Assembly (NCBI RefSeq): GCF_964204865.1
Contig: NC_135250.1
Coordinates: forward strand, 16,216,001 to 16,280,000
Reading direction: 5' to 3'
Source of the DNA: Styela clava
Lineage: Eukaryota; Chordata; Ascidiacea; Stolidobranchia; Styelidae
DNA length: 64,000 nt
Part shown: one piece after another, positions 40,330 to 49,918 of the stretch
How positions within the stretch are numbered: the first letter of the stretch is position 1
Layout of the letters: the number at the start of each line of letters is the position of its first letter
The notes under the pieces: model-generated
Told to the model about the DNA's origin: nothing
The model's input: only the letters and a program-made list of their open reading frames with translations
Database searches by the model: none
Translations under genes and position numbers: made by a program

Positions 40330-41232
40330 GAGGGGTCTCCCAAGTTGATTGACGGCGAGCCAAAATACACAGCAGAATAAAAATGTAGGGCCAGAAAAGG
40401 CGAGCGAAAAGTGCGCGACGACACGGCTGGGGTTCAGGGCGCGCACTTCGTATAATGCTAAAAACTCAAGATGAGAAAATTTTGAGAAATAGGCACCAAA
40501 ATAGGCTATAAGCTTGATTTTAGATTAACCTAGCATCGCAGTTTGTTATGTAATGAAATTAATATTTATAATATTTAGCTGATAGAATTCACGGGAAATA
40601 AATAACAAGCACGGCTTTTAGCAAGTAATTTACAACTTATAGTGACTAATGAAGTTACCTGCTCATCTAGCATATGGCATCGTATGAATGGCTACTTATG
40701 GCTTGTTTTGTTACACATTTTACATTTTTTGAACATTTTTGTTTGACTTTTGTACGAATCAAGCAATGAATTAAATTTTGAAATACGCGCGTCGACTGAT
40801 CATAATGGCGCATAATGTTGTATTCCTTCAGAACTGAAATATTTTGTTGGCAAGGAAGACAAATCGCTGAAGTTTGATTTTTTCCAATAAAGAAATAAAA
40901 ACACTGCCATTCATCTACAAAATGTCTGTTTACAGTGCCTAGTTTTCGTTTTGTGACATCTTTAAGCTTTCTTAATATATATATGGCTAATACCTAAAAT
41001 ACTGCGGTGTGTAATCCTAATACCCATACGTATACATAAGATACCGGTATAATTCAACAGTTACGAAATAAACGTGCTTAAACTGTGATAATGATGTAAC
41101 GATAGACGGAATCTAAAACTCAAAAGGTACCACATGAAGTGTTAAACTATTTCACTCAAGTTCGGCGGGCCATTTTAAATCGTTACGCGGGCCGTAATTG
41201 GCCCGCGGACTGCGGTTTGGAACACCTCGTCT
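40330..41232. mobile_element. Probable hAT MITE with GGCCCGCG subterminal end
   Basis: The left end AGGGGTCTCCCAAGTTGATT and right end (minus) AGGTGTTCCAAACCGCAGTC are hAT-like but differ from each other. GCGGGCCGTAATTGGCCCGC marks the right side. No TSD was established. On both sides the sequence follows the repeat found intact at 50,711-50,891. Confidence 0.5.
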
Positions 41233-42101
41233 ACACTGAAAAATATTCCATAGTCGTTATATTTGAATGTAAATATAATTGAGTTAGGAATTACAGTGTG
41301 GACTGTGAAATCGCACCTGGGAATAACAGTGTCGAATCGCACCTCAAAATTAGGGGGGGGTGTTTGAAATTTTAGGGGGGTGTTCACCCCCTATAGGGGG
41401 GGTGTAGGGAAATCACTGGGTCGAGGTGTTTGCGCATTCGTTAAAATAACCCATAATGACTTTTTCTTGTAGCGTAATACTCAATCCATGACAAACTACG
41501 GGAATTCAAACTGTCTTTCAATTTTAATCCAATTGTGCTCGACGTAACACGGCAATCTGTGGACATAATAATGTGAGATTAACTGCCTAATTATATTTAG
41601 TTTTGATACATATTTTTGCGCTCTTGCGAATTCGTTATCGCCATTATAAAAATCCCAAGATCTGCTATAAAATCCCGGAAAGTACAATTTAATTAAGGGC
41701 AATAAAAAAAATATATATGTATGAAGTATATATATCAAACATACATATATTCATCATCTCGAAGTCTCCAGAAACGAAATGTGTTGCTTCATTAATTTAA
41801 TAGTGATCAATTTAATCTGCGATTGAGACAATATAAATAGTAGACATAAACATGTACTTATATGTTGTTTTGATCCGAATTTTTGCAAATTAAAAAAGCT
41901 GAGCTGTTGCTGCAACACTTATTCCGCTCCATCGCAATGCTGTCACTCATTATTTTAAGAATATTACCGTAAGAAAAAAAGCTTAAGTCAGCGATAATAT
42001 CCGACAGAGTAAACTTATTTTAAAAAATGAATAAATATACTTTGCAATAATTATTATACATATATCATAGTCGGCCAGGCCCCGTCTGTAGTTGTGTCAT
42101 G

Positions 42102-44272
42102 TAGGCTTGCACGTAATTTACTGATTTACGGAATTACGTAATTATTTGGAGTTACGGAAGGGAAGTTACGAATTACGTAAAGTCGTAATTATTGCATTGA
42201 AACGAGCTTTCTTCAAAGCAGTCAATTTCGTCGATTGCGAAAAATGAAAGTAGAAGAAGTTAGAGTTCCGGTATTCGCAGCCGTTTTTCTGCTTTTCTCT
42301 CTCTTGTTACGTAGGTGAAGGAAGGCATGACGCTTTGCCATTTACTGACCTATTATCAACGGCATGGCCAATGTAAATTATTAACGTAGTTAAGGGGGAA
42401 GAACTGAGTAGGGCCGTTTGACGCCAACACAACTGTTTTTAACTTCTCCCGTAACTTAACCGTAGATAAGGGATAGAATTGCGTTGAGACCGATTGACGC
42501 CAACACACCTGGTTTCAACTTCTCTTCCATCTTATCTAGCATGGCCATGGCCAATGTACATAATAACCGTAGATAGGGGGAAGAATTGTGTTAAGACCGA
42601 TGGACGCTAACACGCCCGGTTTCAACTTCTTCGGGTGAAATGACTAATGAACGCAGGAGATCAATCTTTCAAACATGGTCTATCAAACATTTGTATCCAT
42701 TTTACTTTTATTCATTATTTACTTGTTCCAGTTTTCTGTTACTTATGGTATATATGTTCCGTTTCTATTTTATTCTATTTTATAGTCACGCGTTTAAATA
42801 GTGGGAATTCCCCACCAAGTGTGGATTAGCAATGCTTAACCATTCTTTATTGTTAATATCAACACTTGATATATGAACATGGAATATCATACTGTTTTTG
42901 GCTGTTTTATTTCAGACTTGGGGTATAAACAGGAAAATATCCATAACCTTTCAACACGACGATCTTGTGAAATTTAACGAAGAGCTTTCGCGACGAATTG
43001 GAACCAAATAAGCGAAAAGAGCGATTGATCACTCGCGCCAATACCTCGCCGTGATAATTAATGTCGCGCTAATCAAATAGCAATATGACGACAAAAGAGA
43101 GATTGCGTAATGAACCAACGCAACTTCGTCTTCTCGGCATCGGTAAAGCGATTGAGACGGCAGAGAAACAGTAAAACGACAGATTCCTCGCGGACCGCTA
43201 AAAATTTAACTGCTATCATATATAATCAAATATGAGCCAGTGTGTTTATTCTGTGCGAGATCCATTTTCTATTACAAAATCTTGATGTTCTGTTAACGGT
43301 TTTATCGTTGTATATCAGTCCAGACTTGGCCTTGCTCATGATGTTTTTCACAATTCCTCTCAATATTTCGGCCATATATGATTAACTGTCTTACCAAATA
43401 ACAAACTTATTTTGATTTATCGTCGACTTGAATACCACCGGCACTCGACCAAACTTGTATCAATCTTGGCCGATAGGATCGCCGACTTGAGTTAGCAAAT
43501 AAATGTCGTGAGTGTAAAATAAATGTCACAAAATGCATTGTTTTGCGATATAACTTTGTATTTTCGGAGAAGGCATATCATATAAGTTCGATATTTAAAT
43601 TATACTCAAATAAATAATATTTGATCTAAATTTATCGCAAATAATGTTATAAACATTCAGTCCGTGAAATGATTAAATGTAAAATGAAGCATGGTAATCG
43701 GAATATCGTCAATAAGTCGACATCAATAATTATTATTATAAAATGCTAACAAGGCAGTAATGTCGGATAATGCAGAAGACGCTGCAAAAACAAGTCTTCG
43801 TCGCAAGGAAATCGCAAGTATAATCAAACGAGAGAATACGCTCGTCGTTGGTTAATAAATTAGAAACCCGTAATTTTTATTCAGTACTAAGGTGGTTTTA
43901 AAAAACTATCGTTTCCATAAATATCCGTATACCAGTGTCGGTAATGATAAAATAAAATTGATCGCATAAAAATGGGACGGTTAATTTGCGAAGGTGATAA
44001 AGGAAAACCAAAGCTAACACAAAAGATAAAAATCAGAATAAAATTAATTTGAATTCACTCCTTGATATTTGTCTTTAACATCTGCCGACGGCGTGTAGTA
44101 CTGCCAAGAATATGAAAACACAACTTCAATGTCCCATTCGGAAAAGAAGTGGATTCAATTGGTTGTTATGATAGGTTTAAATGCGTGGAAAAATATCGCA
44201 ATTACGGGGTCATTACGTAATTGATTTTGTCGTAATTACGGAATTGATTTTTGTCAATTACGTGCAAGCCTA
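42102..44272. mobile_element. 2.17-kb hAT-type element, perfect 8-bp TSD
   Basis: Ends TAGGCTTGCACGTAATT and AATTACGTGCAAGCCTA are perfect 17-bp inverted repeats. They continue into subterminal arrays of TTACGTAATTACGG-like motifs at both ends. The perfect TSD is GTGTCATG (42,094-42,101 and 44,273-44,280). The interior has three diverged copies of GGGAAGAA.TG.G..GACCGAT (42,390-42,620) but no transposase, so it depends on a helper. It is nested in the 40,041-44,501 element. Confidence 0.9.
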
Positions 44273-44417
44273 GTGTCATGCACACACAAATGCCGCAACT
44301 TCAAATATGATATTCACAGCGTTGAAATTCCAGATTCACAGCGCGTAACTGACCTGATGGGGACGTTATAAGGATGCTATCGCGGAAGATATTTTATGGT
44401 TCAAATTGAATAATAAG

Positions 44418-44442
44418 CCCCCCCCCCCCCCCCCCCCCCCCC
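44418..44442 (+). repeat. Poly(C) tract, 25 bases
   Basis: Twenty-five consecutive C just inside the right end of the 40,041-44,501 element; the complementary strand is a G25 run able to form G-quadruplexes. Confidence 0.9.
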
Positions 44443-44840
44443 AAAAAATCAGGTAAAACATTTGGGTCTAGAAAAGCGACTTATTCGCTGGGAAATACGG
44501 TATTAGCGTGTAAAATGTTGACTAAAAATAGCCCGTATGGTAGACGAGATATCGTGGTCTTCCATGGCTGTAATGTTACTGTACCACCGGAATAATATAT
44601 ATACATCTTACATGGTGCGTTCGCGAAACATGGTACATCGGTTTATTTGACAAATAAGAAATTTAGGTTACAGGCAATATACGTGTATCACCCAAGCAGA
44701 TTGAATGCTAATAATTTCGAAAGATTCCAGTTCGTTGCCTCAGTGTGGTTTGCTGAGTAAACGCGTCGGTGAGTACCACATTCGTAATACGATTCCAGAC
44801 TTTGTTTGAGTGGCATAATAACAAATTGCTTAATATATAT

Positions 44841-47800
44841 CTAACGTCCTAATATAGGAGTGGACCACGATGGAATTTCGTACAAGTGTGAATCAGTATC
44901 GTGATCTCCATCCGAAGTTAGTCTTTCAGCTTCTGTTATAACGGATTGTGCCTGAAAGTCAGATAGGACATTAAATATAAGTTTTTGCGCTAAACAAGAC
45001 TGTTTTCAAAACAAGTAAACTTGCTTCGTTCGTCAATAATTATCCGTTATTGAGATATAGGGATATTTATATATACTAAAATTGGAGCTCCAGAAGTATG
45101 TGCACCAAGATGGCGCACAAACTGAACATAGTATGTGTACCAGATCAGGGTTCAGGTTGTGTGCCATCTTGGTGCACATACTTCGGGAGCGCCCTAAAAT
45201 TTATGATTTTTTTGTTAAAAAGCTGATATTTGCATAAATGTTTAGCAAATTCAGATCAGATCACAACATAATTTTAAAATATGTGTTTGGTTTTCTCTGA
45301 TTTATTGAAGTGGCCCAGTATGACGTCATGAATCATATAGTCTCGCCACAAATAAGTTTTTCGGGGAGATTCTGAAAGTGCAAATTTTCGTCAGTTTAGA
45401 AAACATCTTTTTACCTTATTTTAGGGGATTGTAAGCAATAATACAATAATAATATATATAAGTTCAACTCACGAATGTGTAAAACACCGCCAGGGCTTCG
45501 CTAAGCTCTCTGATGGAATTTGAGTCGAAATTAGCAAGAAGCGATTTTGCCATTCGTGCATGCATTATATCAATTCTAGACACTTCCATGTCACCAATTC
45601 TTCGGCGAAGTCCTTCTCGACCTGTTTTCCCCATAAGTGCCTGTATTGCTGTCCAACTCTGGTATACAAATGCGATATGATATCCAACTTTACTACTTGG
45701 CATATAATTGGCATGCGCATTTAGGATATCAAAGTCTAATACAAATAAGGAAAGGGGCTTCAAACGTCACATAGTTCAACCTTATTAGGAACACAAAAAA
45801 TTGGGTAGATTTGTAGAAATATCCAGAATAATTTAACAAAAAACAGCCCAATAGAAAAACGGACGAGATAGAAAAATACCTAACATTTAACAATACCTAA
45901 TTTATATAACAGTAGCTAAATATCCCGTGACTTGTTCGAAAAGCAATAAATCACTTTATAAAAAGATAGTAATACTAATGTGTTAAAAGACTATTCAGTA
46001 TTCAGTATAGTTTGTCTTATTTGTACACTATTTTAGTCAATTCCACCCGCGTTTAACTTTAATGAGCTTGGATGACGTTCAAAAAAAATTCCAATATGTC
46101 GCACCTAAGAATAACATGCAACAACAAGAGGCCATGTATTAGTCACACTCTGCATTTGAAAAGTATACACTTAAAAATTGTGGCCATGTACACATTGCGC
46201 AATCACAGGTTGCGAGTAATCATACATAACGTCCCCTACCTGCAGTTGTGTTGGGTGATATCCGAGCAGAAGATAAACTGACATCATGACTTCAAGTAAG
46301 CCAGGTGGTGGTGAAGAATAACTTTTGATTTCTGCCACACTACTCTGTTTCAACCCCAGCACATTACTGCGGGCCTGTAATTTGGGTAATACACAAATAA
46401 TCACATTAACCACAAAGATGGTCAGTTTATTTTTCGTGTTGTTCTGTTGTACAATATTGTCTATCGTATACTATAGCAAGGAGATGAAATTTTCTTATCT
46501 ATTTCGAAAGAGACGCCCTGCGGCCGCGAGGAGGCCTACCATTTTTACTGCTATTCACAAATATGCGGTAGATAATATATCCCGTTGTTTATTCCAACGA
46601 ACCTGCTCCATTGCTGCCAGATCTTTCAGTATTTTTCTCGCTTGCTTCATTTCCGATGCCAAATCTGGTTCAAAACCTTTCTCGGTTATTCTCGCTATAC
46701 TTTCGTTAATAGCCGCTATATCTCGTCTTTCCATAGATTCCTCGATATCTGAAATTGTAAATTTCAGCTTGTTAGAGTGATTATTTTCCACGCGCAGTAA
46801 TTTAATTTAACATATTAGCAAAACGATTCATAGGTTCATTTCGTGTCCAAAAACTTTGGCGTATGTAAATATCCTTCAATAGACTGTTAAGAACGCTTAG
46901 TGAACGTAATGATTTTTTAGCATTCGTGTCACATTTGGGCTGGGGTACCTGCGCCCGTACCTAACCGATTTCAAATAATATCATATATATATATATATAA
47001 TTGGCTTCCAAATTGCAATTTTTTTACGATTGACGAAATGTTGCGTCGTTGTGCTTATTTTACAGATATTATAATAGACTTTGCTATTCTGAACATTTGG
47101 AACCGGTCCACAGCCCTTTATTCATCATCTTCAGTTTTACGTCAGTATTAAGCTTGTACATCAACGTGTTAGAAGTATCCAAACCTAATGTTACAAAATG
47201 CAGGTTGTATTAGCCCATTATGCCAGGGGAACGGGCTCGATTTTGACCACAAGCTTGCGCATTCTACGAGGCACAATAAATAGTGATTTATTACCCAACA
47301 TTAAGTAAATATTTAGGCAATATTACCGTCTCTGTGTTGAAATATTTGAAGCATTCTATCAACCATAGCTTGATCACAACCTTTGAGTACTCTTAATTCC
47401 GCAGTAATAGCCTCAGCTGCTGCTAGATCACCGGCGTCCATCGCCCGTTTCAATCGTCTCAAAAGATTCTAGGTTTACAAAAATTTGCCGTGTTGATAAA
47501 ATATCGGAAGCTGTTATTTCAGATTTTGATTTGGAGGTAATTTAAACATTGTATACAAACAACTAGCATGCTCCATAACCAATTTGGTCGCCGGAAAATG
47601 TCGTGTAGATACGGACCTTCGGCATTTAGGCAGTAGGCCTATACGCCTCAATAAAATAACTTTTCACACGATAAGAAACGGAATGCGCGTATTAACTATT
47701 TATTCAAACTTATGAAATACTATGGTGGATAACAAAAAATATTTCTCATAGAAAATATAAGGAAGAAAAGAAAAATTCATACGTCTGTCCTTTTCAAATC

Positions 47801-49672
47801 TTGCAAGAGTATTTCAGCATTCACTAGTTCCATTTTCAATTCTATATCATATTCCATTCTTTTCCCACGGAAAATAGCCTTTTCTAGTAATTTGATATTT
47901 CTGCTTGCTATCGCTCTTGTAATACCTGTAGAGTATAAATAGTCTTTCAAAATATTTTCTTTTCTGTTTGCACATTTTAGAACCGTTTTCTCCGATAGCA
48001 TCAGAGTCCTCCTATATAGATTGTTTTCCCATTCACGAAGTTTCATTGACAGTTTTATTTAATATGTCCCAATGATTAGCAAGATTGCTAAGCAATACAT
48101 GAACTACATCACCTTCTTTACATTGCTGTATAACAAGCATCCGTTGAGCTGTTACGAAATCTCCAGTATAGTCTTCCATTCTCAAAGCCATAAAATCTTC
48201 AACAGCATCTGATATATCGTTCATATCTCGTCTTTTGATAGCACTCTGCAGTCGATCCCGAACGGATACTTCCAGACGTTTTTGTTGTTCTCTGGAAATA
48301 TAAATGGAGAATGTGGAGTTTTTGTTAGATAAATATCAATGTTTGTATAAGTTACAATGAAAAATACGAAATGGTGAAGCAGAGTTTCTCAAACTGGGCA
48401 CTGGATTCCTCGAGGAAGCCACGGAGCGCTTCTCTATGAGCCACGAGCAGAGTCCTTCACCAGATTCGCGGTTACATTAATTTAAAGTAAATTTTGATTT
48501 GCTTAATTCTATGACTATAATGCATTTATTTATTTTTTGCTTTCGTTTTTTTTTCATTATTAAACGTGGCTAATAAAACAACCGAAGGAACTTCGATAAT
48601 AAACAAAACAAAAACTTTTATAGTACGGCAGGGGGCCACAAGTGTTGGAAGATTTGGATAAGAATCACGAATCATGAAAATGTGAGAAACACTGTTTTAG
48701 AGTGATTTTGGTCAGTCGAAATCACTTTAACTCGCAACACTCGCAAGACGCAACAACATTAGAAAGCTTGCGGAATATGTTGAAGATTGAATACCGTACC
48801 CACAAGCGTACCGTATCTCTTACTGCAGTTTAGTTCATTTGTTGATTGTGTTACGCGATTGCAGCAACAACAGTCAGTTATAAATATCCTTACAAGCCAT
48901 CTATCAGTTTGGTTGACGTGCGGAACTGATTTACATTTATTTTTTTGCTCGCCGATATTTGAATTGTTGAAATCACTAATATATACGTCCATACGAAGCA
49001 TTAATGTTATATTTGGGCTGAAGTACCTGCGCCCGTAATAAACCGACTGTACAGAACAATATCAAATATTATATGATTGACTTCCAAGCTGCAAACACTT
49101 TACGATCGACGAAAAATTGTGTCGTTGTGTATATGTTACAGATATTTCAATAGACTGTGTTATTCTGAATATTCGAACCTCTCGAACCTTAGTCTCGCGC
49201 CAATTGGTATTCACCACCGCGCAATTCTGCACTATAATTCCTCATAGTCTCTGTAACTTTTGGCATTTTAGTGCTGCCCGCAATTTCGCTCGAAAATCAA
49301 TCTCCTATATTTCTGACTGAGTGGGATCTTGCTTTGAGCAAATTTCGTTTAAACAATGTTTATGACCGTTTATATTTTTTTGTGTAGGAATAGTCACATT
49401 GGTTGACCCTTGACACCAGAAGTCTTAAGATTACTATACAACGCAATATCAAACATATTTATCACAAAGCAACTTTTACGCATATATATATTATCCGGTT
49501 AAGCTCTATAGCCATACTCGTTAAATACTAGCATGTTGTGACAACTACTGGCTTTATATTTGTAATAATTATGTGTTCAGAATTTGATTCATTAATACCT
49601 GCAATTGTATTAGAATTAGCTAACTTAAATACTTACCCTGCTGGAAATTCCCCATTCAATCTCAGTTGTCCA
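44841..49672 (-). CDS. Helical-repeat protein with dynein-stalk-like C-terminal module; probable 3' part of the VWA receptor gene
   Basis: Exons: 49637-49672 (tentative), 47783-48291, 47327-47468, 46603-46748, 46240-46374, 45473-45658, 44841-44951 (stop). The junctions are GT/AG with matching phases. The first exons encode diverged helical units of about 55 residues (LQSAIKRRDMNDISDAVEDF; DAGDLAAAEAITAELRVLKG; DIEESMERRDIAAINESIAR). The end (46374 to 44841) reads SSVAEIKSYSSPPPGLLEVM, then SWTAIQALMGKTGREGLRRR and SIRELSEALAVFYTFAQ, resembling by eye the second half of the coiled-coil stalk of dynein heavy chains, without any motor. No start codon fits exon 49637-49672, and its phase accepts VWA-gene exon 50575-50612, so these exons are probably that receptor's cytoplasmic part. 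A 1-base frameshift in a T4 run (48053-48056) must be skipped for a continuous frame. Confidence 0.65.
45084..45193. mobile_element. 110-bp foldback MITE, perfect 8-bp TSD
   Basis: Arms GGAGCTCCAGAAGTATGTGC (left) and GCACATACTTCGGGAGCGCC (right) pair over nearly the full length, including CACCAAGATGGCGCACAA. Perfect TSD CTAAAATT (45,076-45,083 and 45,194-45,201). It lies in the last intron of the helical-repeat coding unit. Other copies: 32,042-32,155 and a partial at position 1. Confidence 0.9.
48379..48694. mobile_element. Probable hAT MITE (CAGAGTTTCTCAAA ends)
   Basis: Left end CAGAGTTTCTCAAACTGGGC; right end GTGAGAAACACTG, whose reverse complement begins CAGTGTTTCTCAC. About 316 bp, intronic position upstream of exon 47783-48291. 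The TSD is not matching, so it is an old copy. Confidence 0.55.
49006..49178. repeat. Diverged repeat, pair with 46,928-47,100
   Basis: TTTGGGCTGAAGTACCTGCG... through GATATTTCAATAGACTG aligns with 46,934 onward (TTTGGGCTGGGGTACCTGCG...) over about 170 bases. Both copies are in introns of the helical-repeat unit and lie in the same orientation. Either a duplicated intron piece or an unclassified interspersed repeat. Confidence 0.65.
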
Positions 49673-49759
49673 CTGATTTAAATAAATTAGTACAAACACT
49701 CATGAAGCGTAATATTATAAGTTAATCTCAAAACCCCACGGCATTCGACATACAATTAG

Positions 49760-49765
49760 TTTATT
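49760..49765 (-). promoter_or_regulatory. Possible polyadenylation signal for exon 14 form
   Basis: AATAAA on the minus strand about 155 bases after the stop codon at 49,919. It would end transcripts before the helical-repeat exons. Confidence 0.4.
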
Positions 49766-49918
49766 AGCAACAAAAAACTAAATAATAAAAATTGAATTTT
49801 TAATATTAATTGTCACGTGGAAGAATTTTTCAATGTTTTTTAGGCAGAACAAACGCGACAAACTTAAGCGTCATTAATTTACATCGTGACTTTCGATCAC
49901 CGCGAAAAATTAACAAAT

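Larger units (their letters stand above)
40041..44501. mobile_element. 4.46-kb element with ACCGTATTTCCC ends and AT duplication
   Basis: The left end ACCGTATTTCCCGGCGAATA and right end (read on minus) ACCGTATTTCCCAGCGAATA match over about 24 bases, and both are flanked by AT (40,039-40,040 and 44,502-44,503). The ends resemble the ACCGTGTTTCCCCG MITEs in this window, suggesting one superfamily with 2-bp AT duplications (ISL2EU-like, inference). The length comes mainly from later insertions, including the hAT at 42,102-44,272 and a G/C-end hAT-like insertion at about 40,330-41,230. No transposase frame is supported. Confidence 0.75.

Noticed and set aside
46325..46780. 151-codon plus-strand frame
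   Set aside because: Antisense shadow of the helical-repeat exons 46240-46374 and 46603-46748, which have matching splice phases.
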